This document shows, piece after piece, positions 8,078 through 14,771 of a stretch of DNA of 23,454 bases; position 1 is the stretch's first letter, and the number at the start of each line of letters is the position of its first letter. Location: the NCBI GenBank assembly GCA_905202595.1, contig CAJKSP010000039.1, forward strand, positions 1-23,454, written 5' to 3'. The notes below the pieces were generated by a model that had not been told where the DNA came from, made no database searches, and was given only the letters and a program-made list of their open reading frames with translations. A program made the position numbers and the translations under genes. Source of the DNA: an uncultured Sutterella sp. (GTDB lineage Bacteria; Pseudomonadota; Gammaproteobacteria; Burkholderiales; Burkholderiaceae_F).

Positions 8078-9715
8078 TCAGCGGACGCGGCTGCGGATCA
8101 TCGCGCGGGGATCGTCCTCCGTGCGGTAGGTCGCGCCGTTCGTGTTGGACGTGCCGGCCGAGGAGTAGGCCTCCCCGCCAGAAGGCGCCGAAGACGAGCC
8201 GGCATCGGCCGGCGCGCCGTACTGCGGATCGGCTGCGGAGGCAGAAGCCGCTGCGGCCGCGGCCGCCTGCGTCTGGCTCACCAGCTTGTCGAGCGGCAGA
8301 TAGAGCAGGCTGCTGCCGCTCTTCTGATCGACGTACACCTTCGTCACGCTCGTGTAGATGTCGCGCATCGCATCAACATAGAGGCGGTCGCGCGTCACCT
8401 GCGGCGCGAGCTTGTACTCGCTGTAGATCGACTTGAAGCGGTCGGCGTCGCCGCGCGCGACTTCCGTCACTCGCGCCTTATAGCCTTCAGCCTCTTCCTT
8501 GAGGCGCGCCGCGCTGCCCTTGGCCTTGGGGATGACGCTGTTCATGTACGCCTCGCCCAAGTTGATTGCGCGCTCGCGGTCCTGCCCCGCCTTCACGGCA
8601 TCGTTGAAGGCGGCCTGAACCTGCTGCGGCGGCTGCGCATTCAGAATGGCAACGCTCATCACTTCAATGCCGGTGCCGTAGCGGTCAAGCATCGTCTGCA
8701 TCGACTTCTTCACCGCCTCAGCAATTTCAGCCTTCGATTCAAAGAGAACGCTGTCCATCGCCTTGCGGCCCACGACCTCTCGCATCGCCGATTCGGCCGC
8801 CTGCGTCACAGCCATGTCCGGCGCACGGGTGTTGAAAAGGAAGTCCTTCGCGCCGCTGCCGGGCTTGATGCGGTACTGCACCGTGAATTGAACGTCCACG
8901 ATGTTCTCATCGTCCGTCAGCATGAGCGCTTCGCGCAGTCGGTCTGAACCGCCCGCGCCGATCGTCGCCGTGCGCACGCTGCTCACGTCAACGAGATCGA
9001 CCTGCTGAATCGGCATCGGCGCATGCCAGTGAAAGCCCGGCATCGTCGAATCCGAATAGCGGCCGAACGTCGTCACGACGCCGGTCTGGCCTTCCGGCAC
9101 GATATAGAAGCCGCTCGCCGCCCAGCCGAGCACGATGCAGAGCCCGATGATGCCGAAGCCCATGCCGGACTTGCGGCTGCCCGAACCTGCGCGCCCGCCG
9201 CCCGCGCCGGGCAGCTTGATCGTGAAGAGCGGACGTCCGTTGTAGACGCCCCGTCGGTCCTCTTCGCCGCTGCGGCCGAACTGCTGGTCGCGGCGCGGCT
9301 CGCCGCCCGCAGAATCCGAACGCCGGTCCTCGGGCTCGTCGTCGCGGGAAAAGTCGTCGCGGCTTTTCAGATGCGACAGAGGATCATTTGGATCGCGGCG
9401 GTCGCCGCGTCGGGACTCTCCGCGGAACAGATCGGTGAACTCGCGCCAGAGCCGATCGAGATCGTCCTCGCCGTCGCGCTGCTCATTGCGGCTGCGGTCG
9501 CTGCCGCGGCGGCCGCCTGCGTCTTCGCCGCGCACCCGCTCGTCGCGATCTGCGCGCTCGTCGCGATCGCTGCGATGTGGGCGATCCGCGCCGTTCTCGT
9601 CCTGATCTCGGCCGTCCTCAGGCTGCCGCGAACCGTCCGCGGCCTGCGGCCGCTTCGAGTCGTCAGACTCGCCGCCGGCAGGGCCTCGGCCCCAGTGGGG
9701 GTCGTTGAGGGACAT
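8078..9715 (-). CDS. hflK: HflK, SPFH-domain subunit with a long charged N-terminal extension
   Basis: This 545-residue protein contains the HflK membrane helix (about 185-205) and the SPFH/band-7 domain starting EGQTGVVTTFGRY. The HflK-specific coiled coil runs to about 460. With HflC it forms the FtsH-regulating cage. It is longer than E. coli HflK (419): about 180 mostly cytoplasmic residues precede the membrane helix. They are rich in Arg, Asp, Gly and Ser and contain a DRDERA/DRDERV repeat. A short amphipathic piece, DDLDRLWREFTDLF (84-97), resembles the one before the helix in E. coli. The C-terminus adds an Ala-rich and Ser/Gly-rich tail. AGGAG seven bases upstream fixes the start MSLNDPHWGRGP, which resembles other beta-proteobacterial HflK starts. 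Confidence 0.96.
   Translation of the reverse strand: MSLNDPHWGRGPAGGESDDSKRPQAADGSRQPEDGRDQDENGADRPHRSDRDERADRDERVRGEDAGGRRGSDRSRNEQRDGEDDLDRLWREFTDLFRGESRRGDRRDPNDPLSHLKSRDDFSRDDEPEDRRSDSAGGEPRRDQQFGRSGEEDRRGVYNGRPLFTIKLPGAGGGRAGSGSRKSGMGFGIIGLCIVLGWAASGFYIVPEGQTGVVTTFGRYSDSTMPGFHWHAPMPIQQVDLVDVSSVRTATIGAGGSDRLREALMLTDDENIVDVQFTVQYRIKPGSGAKDFLFNTRAPDMAVTQAAESAMREVVGRKAMDSVLFESKAEIAEAVKKSMQTMLDRYGTGIEVMSVAILNAQPPQQVQAAFNDAVKAGQDRERAINLGEAYMNSVIPKAKGSAARLKEEAEGYKARVTEVARGDADRFKSIYSEYKLAPQVTRDRLYVDAMRDIYTSVTKVYVDQKSGSSLLYLPLDKLVSQTQAAAAAAASASAADPQYGAPADAGSSSAPSGGEAYSSAGTSNTNGATYRTEDDPRAMIRSRVR
9538..9568 (-). repeat. Short tandem repeat inside the HflK N-terminal extension
   Basis: The 13-base word GCTCGTCGCGATC (plus strand) occurs at 9538-9550 and again at 9556-9568, a period of 18 bases. 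It encodes the two successive hexapeptides DRDERA and DRDERV. Repeat gain may have contributed to the length of the extension. Confidence 0.6.
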
Positions 9716-10023
9716 AAGCGTCTCCTACCTTTTTGTGCTTGAAACCAAGAAAAGCCTGCCCGGCGGAAGCCGCCTCGCCGCTCAAGGAACGGCTGCAGGT
9801 CGGCAAGCTTCTGATTCTCAAAAAATCTGCTGAGATCGATGATTCTAGGCGAATTGCGCCTTTTCTTCGCCCGTACTTGCCCGCGTCAAATAGTTTTTAC
9901 ACTTTAGTGCCTTAGAGAGCCATAGAAATTGACAAAGCTCTGCCGCATCCCGACTGCGAAGCTGGCCATTCATAATGAACGGTCCTTCTGCATTTCCCTT
10001 TTTTTTTAGCTTTCAACTCTCGC
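9716..10023. promoter_or_regulatory. Divergent intergenic region between hflK and crcB
   Basis: No gene is supported. Both hflK (minus) and crcB (plus) should start here. On the minus strand a TTGACG (about 9883-9888) and a TAGAAT (about 9843-9848) are visible, but not at standard spacing. On the plus strand CATAAT (9971-9976) is a possible -10 for crcB. A run of nine T residues occupies 9999-10007. I looked for a fluoride riboswitch before crcB and saw no convincing match. Confidence 0.3.
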
Positions 10024-10407
10024 ATGCCGTCTCTTCTCCTCGTCGCCGCCGGCGGCGCGCTCGGCGCCGTCGCCCGCTGGCTCGCCTCCGGCGCTTTGGC
10101 GCCCCTCTGCGCAGCCGCCCGATTTCCCTGGGCAACCTTTGCCGTCAACGTCTCTGGCTGCGCGCTGATCGGTATTCTCACCGCGCTCGCGCTCCGCTTC
10201 CCGCAGTTCGGCGGTCCCGCCAAGCTCTTCCTCGTCACGGGCTTCTGCGGCGGCTTCACCACCTTTTCGACGTTCAGCCTCGAAACCTTCGAGCTGCTGC
10301 GCCGCGGCGAATGCCTGACGGCAGCGCTTTATGCAGGCGCAAGCTTCCTGGCGGGACTGCTGGCGCTCGGCGCGGCCTTCTGGCTTGCCGGAGGCGCAAG
10401 AAGCTGA
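10024..10407 (+). CDS. crcB: Fluoride ion channel CrcB/Fluc
   Basis: This 127-residue, four-helix inner-membrane protein is a member of the Fluc family, which exports fluoride as a dual-topology dimer. Family signatures are GGALGAVARW (10-19), the NVSG box (42-45) and GFCGGFTTFSTF (73-84), which carries the pore phenylalanines and the TTFS segment. It is the only plus-strand gene here and converges on the M20 peptidase downstream. The ATG at 10024 has no recognisable ribosome-binding site. An in-frame TGA at 9976-9978 limits any upstream extension, so translation may be weak or leader-independent. Confidence 0.93.
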   Translation: MPSLLLVAAGGALGAVARWLASGALAPLCAAARFPWATFAVNVSGCALIGILTALALRFPQFGGPAKLFLVTGFCGGFTTFSTFSLETFELLRRGECLTAALYAGASFLAGLLALGAAFWLAGGARS

Positions 10408-10436
10408 GAGGGCCGGATGCCCGCTGAGACAATGAA

Positions 10437-10467
10437 GGCCGCCTTCTGCCTCACGCAAAAGGCGGCC
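10437..10467. terminator. Possible shared terminator between convergent crcB and peptidase genes
   Basis: A perfect 9-bp stem, GGCCGCCTT/AAGGCGGCC, encloses a 13-base loop between the two convergent stop codons. The flanking T-runs are poor in both directions, so termination efficiency is uncertain. Confidence 0.45.
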
Positions 10468-10500
10468 CGATTGGCGGCAAAGACGCGGACGCGCTGCCGG

Positions 10501-11616
10501 TCAGAGCAGCGAGAAGAAGCGCTTCATCAAGCGAATGCGTCCCTCAACCGTATCGATGCGAAGGAACTCGGCCGGCGAATGTGCGCCGCCGCCGGCCGGA
10601 CCGCAGCCGTCAATGGTCGGCACGCCGATTTCGGCAAAGTGGCTGCCATCCGAGGCGCCGCCGACATCGGTCCAGCCGACCGGCACGCCTTCGAGCTTGG
10701 CCGCTTCGGTCACCAAGTCGACCAAGGGCTTCGAGCGTTCTGAATAAGGCATCGCCGGGAAGCGGCAGAGAAGCGCCGGCTTCTGCGTCACGCCGTCGAC
10801 CCAGGTGCGCGCGCAGAGCTCGCGCATGGCCTCTTCGAGCGCATTGCCGTCTTCATCCTTCCACCAGCGCAGATCAAACTCCACGCGGCAGAAGGCCGAA
10901 ATGGCATTGGAGACCGTGCCGCCGTGAATGACGCCCGGGTTGACCGTCGTGCCCAGCTTCGCATCGGCCAGCTCGTAAGCCGCTTCGGCCATGCGGATCG
11001 CAGCGAGATTGGCGTTGCGGCCGTCCTGCGGACGATTGCCAGCATGAGCTGCCTTGCCGAAGAAGTCCACGCGGAATGTGGCGCCGCCCTTGCGGGCTCG
11101 AACGAAGTCGCCGTCGCCGCGTCCCGACTCGAAGACGAGCGCAAACTTCGCTCGGCGGCCGAGAGATGCAAGCCACGGGGTGGCATGGATGGAGCCGATC
11201 TCTTCGTCGGGATTGAAGGCGCAGCAGATGGACAAGCGCTCAAGATCCTCAGGACGCGCGTTCTTGCAGGCATAGTAGATCGCGAGCACGCCGGCCTTGC
11301 AGTCGGAGCAGCCGGGGCCGTAAGCCATGCCGCCGTCCACGCGGAAGGGGCGCTCAGCCGCCGTCCCGGCCGGATAGACCGTATCGAGATGGCCGTTCAG
11401 CAGCACGTCAAAATGATCCGCCTCAGGCTTGTTGCGGGCAAGCAGTCCCTTGCCGACCTCGGGGCCGAGATCGACGAGCTCGCACGTGAAGCCGATCGAC
11501 TCGAAGTGCCGCTTCATGATCTCCGCCGCCTTCGTCACCCCTTCGGGGCATGCGGTGCCGGCGTCGAGGTTGACGAGCTCGGCCAAGTCCTTGAGATAGT
11601 CGTCAATGAGAGCCAT
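10501..11616 (-). CDS. M20-family metallopeptidase, copy A (ArgE/DapE/CPG2 type)
   Basis: This 371-residue cytosolic zinc hydrolase of the M20 family releases amino acids from small peptides or N-acyl amino acids. Expected metal and catalytic residues are present: His76 and Asp78 (NGHLDTV), Asp105 (GPGCSDCK), Glu138-Glu139 (NPDEE), Glu163 (FESG) and His346 (GGAHSP). His191 (HAGNRP) lies in the dimerisation lid. No signal peptide is seen. The start MALIDDY is fixed by AAGGAG nine bases upstream; an open frame continues further up but has no family-like sequence. It is a gapless paralogue of the gene upstream and the last gene of the accessory block. Substrate is unknown; the general build is close to glutamate carboxypeptidase-like and aminoacylase-like enzymes. 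Confidence 0.93.
   Translation of the reverse strand: MALIDDYLKDLAELVNLDAGTACPEGVTKAAEIMKRHFESIGFTCELVDLGPEVGKGLLARNKPEADHFDVLLNGHLDTVYPAGTAAERPFRVDGGMAYGPGCSDCKAGVLAIYYACKNARPEDLERLSICCAFNPDEEIGSIHATPWLASLGRRAKFALVFESGRGDGDFVRARKGGATFRVDFFGKAAHAGNRPQDGRNANLAAIRMAEAAYELADAKLGTTVNPGVIHGGTVSNAISAFCRVEFDLRWWKDEDGNALEEAMRELCARTWVDGVTQKPALLCRFPAMPYSERSKPLVDLVTEAAKLEGVPVGWTDVGGASDGSHFAEIGVPTIDGCGPAGGGAHSPAEFLRIDTVEGRIRLMKRFFSLL
11471..11508 (-). repeat. 38-base exact repeat shared by the two M20 genes (copy in gene A)
   Basis: This segment is identical base for base to 12829-12866 in the second M20 gene. It encodes the conserved HFESIGFTCELVD region. Such long identity points to recent tandem duplication or gene conversion. 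Confidence 0.85.
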
Positions 11617-11686
11617 TCTTGCGTTCTCCTTCTGAAACCTAATGCGCTTGAAGCGGCAGGCTCCTTCGCCTGCAGGCGCCCCTGCG

Positions 11687-11733
11687 AAAAAAAGGCGCTC
11701 CTCCTCGAGCATCTCGAGAAGCGAACGCCTTTT
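11687..11733 (-). terminator. Terminator between the two M20 peptidase genes
   Basis: AAAAGGCG (after a seven-A run from 11687) pairs with CGCCTTTT at 11726-11733. A nested CTCGAG-cat-CTCGAG hairpin occupies 11704-11718. On the minus strand the stem ends in a run of seven T residues. It lies about 125 bases after the stop of peptidase B, so peptidase A may be read less or from its own promoter. The plus-strand side has a shorter T-run. Confidence 0.75.
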
Positions 11734-11858
11734 GCCCAGTGCTCTTCGTTCGAGCGCCTGCGCCGCAGATCAAAAGGCCGGCCGCTGCGCTTCAACTTTT
11801 TTCAAGTCTACGCGCGGCCAGGCCGCCCCGCCTCCGGCAAAGCGCCCAGCAGAACGCA

Positions 11859-12974
11859 TCAAATGAGCGTGAAGAAGCGTGCAATCATGCGCACGCGCTC
11901 TTCGATCGTCTCGACGCGCAGGAACTCGCGGTCCGTGTGGAACGAGCCGCCTGCGGGGCCGCAGCCGTCGATCGTCGGCACGCCCATTTCGGCAATGTGA
12001 TTGCCGTCGGAGCCGCCGCCCGCATCGATCCACTGCGCCTCAAAGCCCTCGAGCTTCGCGGCTTCGGTGATCTTGGCCACGAGCGCCTTCGTGTCGTCGG
12101 AAAGCGGCATGGCGGGCGAATGCGAGCGGGTCTCGAGCGTCTGCGTGACGCCGTTCACCCACGTGCAGGCGGCAAGCGCCTTCATCTTCTTGTCGAGGTC
12201 GTCGAAGTGCTCGTCAAACCAATAGCGCGTATCGATCTCGACCGTGCAGTCGGCGGAGATGACGTTAGAAACCGTGCCGCCGCGCACCACGCCCGGATTG
12301 ACCGTCGTTCCGATGACAGGGTCGGCGAGGTTGTAGGCGGCGAGCGCAAAGCGCATTGCCGCGACATTGGCATTGCGGCCATCCTGGGGGTTGTTGCCCG
12401 CATGCGCGGTCACGCCCTTGAACGCAACGCGGTAAGTCGTGCAGCCCTTGCGCGAGCGCACGAGCTCGCCGCCGGCGCGCGCCGCCTCGAAGATGAGCAC
12501 GTTCTTCGCCTTCTTGCCGAGCGAAGCGAGCCACTTCGTCGAATGCGTCGAGCCCGTCTCTTCATCGGGATTGAAGGCGCAGCAGATCGACAGGCGTTCG
12601 AGGTCTTCGGGACGAGCCGTCTTGCAGGCGTAGTAGATGGCGAGCACGCCGCTCTTGCAGTCCGAGCAGCCCGGGCCGTAGGCGCGGTCGCCTTCGACCT
12701 TGAAGGGACGCTCGGCGGCTGTGCCGTCCTGGAAGACGGTGTCGAGGTGCGCATTCATCATCACGTCGTAGCTGTCGGCGTCGGGCTTGTTGCGGGCCAG
12801 AAGTCCCTTGCCGACTTCCGGGCCGAGGTCGACGAGCTCGCACGTGAAGCCGATCGACTCGAAGTGGCGCTTCATGATTTCTGCAGCGTGCGTGACGCCG
12901 GCAGCATTCGACGTGCCGCAGTCGAAATTGACAAGCTCGGCCAAGTCCTTGAGATAGTCCTGAAGAATCGACAT
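11859..12974 (-). CDS. M20-family metallopeptidase, copy B (ArgE/DapE/CPG2 type)
   Basis: This 371-residue paralogue of copy A aligns with it without gaps, and 56 of the first 70 residues are identical. The M20 residues are conserved at the same positions: His76/Asp78 (NAHLDTV), Asp105, Glu138-Glu139 (NPDEE), Glu163 (FEAA) and His346 (GSFHTD). The motif neighbourhood differs (NAHLD for NGHLD, FEAA for FESG), and most divergence is in the lid domain and C-terminal third. This would suit two related but distinct substrates. The start MSILQDY is chosen because AAGGA lies nine bases upstream; the ATG three codons earlier would sit directly on that site. It follows the YjiG-like gene by 192 bases. 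Confidence 0.93.
   Translation of the reverse strand: MSILQDYLKDLAELVNFDCGTSNAAGVTHAAEIMKRHFESIGFTCELVDLGPEVGKGLLARNKPDADSYDVMMNAHLDTVFQDGTAAERPFKVEGDRAYGPGCSDCKSGVLAIYYACKTARPEDLERLSICCAFNPDEETGSTHSTKWLASLGKKAKNVLIFEAARAGGELVRSRKGCTTYRVAFKGVTAHAGNNPQDGRNANVAAMRFALAAYNLADPVIGTTVNPGVVRGGTVSNVISADCTVEIDTRYWFDEHFDDLDKKMKALAACTWVNGVTQTLETRSHSPAMPLSDDTKALVAKITEAAKLEGFEAQWIDAGGGSDGNHIAEMGVPTIDGCGPAGGSFHTDREFLRVETIEERVRMIARFFTLI
12829..12866 (-). repeat. 38-base exact repeat shared by the two M20 genes (copy in gene B)
   Basis: Identical to 11471-11508 in the neighbouring paralogue, at the same codon positions. Confidence 0.85.
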
Positions 12975-13035
12975 GGCGATCATTCCTTTTTTAGTCTGAG
13001 TGCGCCGCCCGGACGCGGCCGGGAGGCGGATGGCG

Positions 13036-13063
13036 CGCGCCCCGCTTATTCAAGCGGGGCGCG
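13036..13063 (-). other. Perfect GC-rich stem-loop after the Gate-protein genes
   Basis: A perfect 12-bp stem, CGCGCCCCGCTT/AAGCGGGGCGCG, with an ATTC tetraloop stands between the yjiG-like gene and peptidase B. There is no T-run on either side. It is a likely mRNA 3'-end stabiliser, Rho-assisted terminator or processing site that separates membrane-protein from peptidase expression. The role is inferred. Confidence 0.55.
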
Positions 13064-13166
13064 GCTGAAATGAATGGGCGGCAAAGCTTCGCAAAAAGCG
13101 CTCTTCTTCACAGCGCCGCCGCACAGCAGCAACTATACCGGCGGCGCCAGAAGCAGCGCGGCCAAG

Positions 13167-13643
13167 CTATGAGCCGAGAACGATGAGGCGCATCACGAAG
13201 AGCGAGAGAATCGCCGTGATGATCGGCATGGCCATGATGATGGGGATGTTCTTGCCCGTGATGCCGATCACGCCCAGGCAGCGGCCCATGTACTGGATTT
13301 GCGAACCCATGAGGTAGATCGCCGGCGCAAGAATCGCGATGTGCGTGCCGTTGATGGCGCCGTTGTCAAAAAGCGCCACGGCAACACCCACGCCGCCGCC
13401 CATCGACATCCAGCCTCCAAGCAGCACCGTCGCAGCTTCGCCGGGCAGACCGAAGATTCCCATAATCGGAGAAAAAGCTTGACCGATCAAAGCAAGGAGT
13501 CCTGAATGCTCAAGAATTTTGATGATGACAAAGGCCATCAGCACATTCGGAATCGTTGAACTCGTCGCAATATTCCAGCCCTGAACAGCGCCTTTGACGA
13601 AAACGTCTGTCACCATAGGCTTCGCATTTTCATGTCCAGACAT
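13167..13643 (-). CDS. YjiG-family Gate-domain membrane protein
   Basis: This 158-residue integral membrane protein resembles E. coli YjiG throughout: GWNIATSSTIPNVLMAFVII near residues 22-41, GLPGEAATVLL (65-75), MSMGGGVGVAVAL (79-91), APAIYLMGSQIQYMGRCLG (106-124) and a final hydrophobic helix. The Gate (nucleoside recognition) superfamily also includes the SpmA/SpmB spore-maturation pair and parts of nucleoside transporters. Members commonly occur as two-protein sets. AAGGA nine bases upstream supports the start. It follows a second Gate protein by 47 bases. Substrate is not established; in E. coli the gene lies beside the isoaspartyl dipeptidase gene iadA, which parallels the peptidases here. 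Confidence 0.88.
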   Translation of the reverse strand: MSGHENAKPMVTDVFVKGAVQGWNIATSSTIPNVLMAFVIIKILEHSGLLALIGQAFSPIMGIFGLPGEAATVLLGGWMSMGGGVGVAVALFDNGAINGTHIAILAPAIYLMGSQIQYMGRCLGVIGITGKNIPIIMAMPIITAILSLFVMRLIVLGS

Positions 13644-13690
13644 TTGTTTTTCCTTAAATTCTTATTCAGTTAAAAGAAATGGGAGGCCCT

Positions 13691-14407
13691 TTAGGCGGCA
13701 GCATTCTTGCGGCCAGATCGAATGAGAATAATACGCATGAGATTTGCTGCGAAGACCTTGCCTATCAGCATGACTCCAAGGCAAAGACCAAGACTTACAG
13801 GAACAGCCTGTGTTCCGTCAGCAGCAACCAGCGTAAAGAGCACCGCACCAGAACTAAAGAAATTGGTGATGCACGCATCGGCCGTCATTTGGAAGGAGGC
13901 AAAAATATTAACCTCCGACTCCGTCAATTCGCCGGCATCCTTCAGCTGTCGAGTCAATGCTGCACCGCCGTCTGTTGATTGCAACGATGCGATAAGGGCA
14001 AGCGTTGCTCCGCCAGGAAGTCCAAGAATTGGACGAAGGACAGGCGTCAAAATCTGACGTGCAGCTTTGAGAGCGCCGTAATGTTCAAAGATCGTGATCA
14101 TGGCGAGCGCGAACATTACAGTTGGCACAAGCGTCAACGCAAACATGAAACCATCAATAGCGCCTGATCCGCCTTTGCCTCGGAAGTTCGCCATTGTGGC
14201 TTTAATCGTTTCGCCCTGATCTGTAACTCCCGAAACGAGTTGTCCGAAGGCACCGTTCACCGTAGTAAAGTCAAAGATGCCCCACCATTGCTTCGTCGCG
14301 CAAAGCCCTGAGAAGAAGATGATTGCAAAGATGAGAGAGAGGTAGCCGGCAATTCCGACTTTATCGTCAGCCGGCGAGGTGGCCATCGCCGTTGTATGAG
14401 CTGCCAT
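13691..14407 (-). CDS. Gate (nucleoside recognition) domain membrane protein, partner of the YjiG-like protein
   Basis: This 238-residue polytopic inner-membrane protein has hydrophobic segments near 20-36, 85-108, 165-190 and 202-228. The Gate-type core is GLPGGATLALIASLQSTDGG (129-148), then ALTRQLKDAGELTESEVNIF and ASFQMTADACITNF. The GLPG motif is shared with the YjiG-like partner, which suggests a two-subunit transporter or channel. It occupies the place of YjiH in the E. coli yjiH-yjiG pair, but the resemblance to YjiH itself is limited, so no symbol is given. AAGG nine bases before the ATG supports the start. The DNA is visibly less GC-rich than the flanking housekeeping genes, which suggests acquisition. 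Function in substrate uptake is inference. Confidence 0.82.
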   Translation of the reverse strand: MAAHTTAMATSPADDKVGIAGYLSLIFAIIFFSGLCATKQWWGIFDFTTVNGAFGQLVSGVTDQGETIKATMANFRGKGGSGAIDGFMFALTLVPTVMFALAMITIFEHYGALKAARQILTPVLRPILGLPGGATLALIASLQSTDGGAALTRQLKDAGELTESEVNIFASFQMTADACITNFFSSGAVLFTLVAADGTQAVPVSLGLCLGVMLIGKVFAANLMRIILIRSGRKNAAA

Positions 14408-14771
14408 GATTACTTGCCTTGTAATGATTTGTTATCCAATGAATTACCTGCTCCCAGGCTCTAGGAAGAAGCGGCCATAAACATCGGTATGCCCAATGTT
14501 GTTTTTCGGAGTTGGCCCTTACATTCTTTTGAGAAGCAGGTGATTCATCTTAGCAAGAGGCTATTTGCTCAAAACATGTACTTTTCCCTATATACCAAAC
14601 ATTAAAACGGAATATATAAGGATCATTTTTTGAGCGAGAATGTCGGTCTTCCCTATATTAATGCTGAACCCTTTCTTCTCTCATAGAATTTTTCAATCCA
14701 CTCAGAGGAAACCCTTATCCTCTCGATAGGTCAACAGGCTGACAAACGATAGGAAAGATCCCTCCGCTTGC
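14408..14771 (-). promoter_or_regulatory. AT-rich promoter region of the Gate/peptidase block
   Basis: No gene is visible in this stretch, which is markedly AT-richer than its surroundings. On the minus strand an extended -10 element, TGGTATATA, lies at plus 14589-14597, without a clear -35, and would give a leader of about 175 bases. The ten-base word TTCCCTATAT occurs twice on the plus strand, at 14584-14593 and 14649-14658; the first overlaps the -10. Two CGATAGG copies (14724-14730, 14747-14753) flank a small GTCA...TGAC repeat just after hflX. These are candidate regulator sites, and this is the likely edge of the inserted block. Confidence 0.4.

Noticed and set aside
9733..9915. 60-codon plus-strand frame between hflK and crcB
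   Set aside because: It has a GTG start with no ribosome-binding site and no similarity I recognise, and it overlaps the likely hflK promoter region.
9900..10023. Fluoride riboswitch before crcB
   Set aside because: The conserved crcB-motif pattern was looked for and not found. A covariance-model search would settle it.
14724..14753. CGATAGG direct repeats after hflX as attachment sites of the inserted block
   Set aside because: Seven-base repeats only 23 bases apart are too short and too close to be insertion boundaries. No integrase or matching copy is seen at the hflK side.
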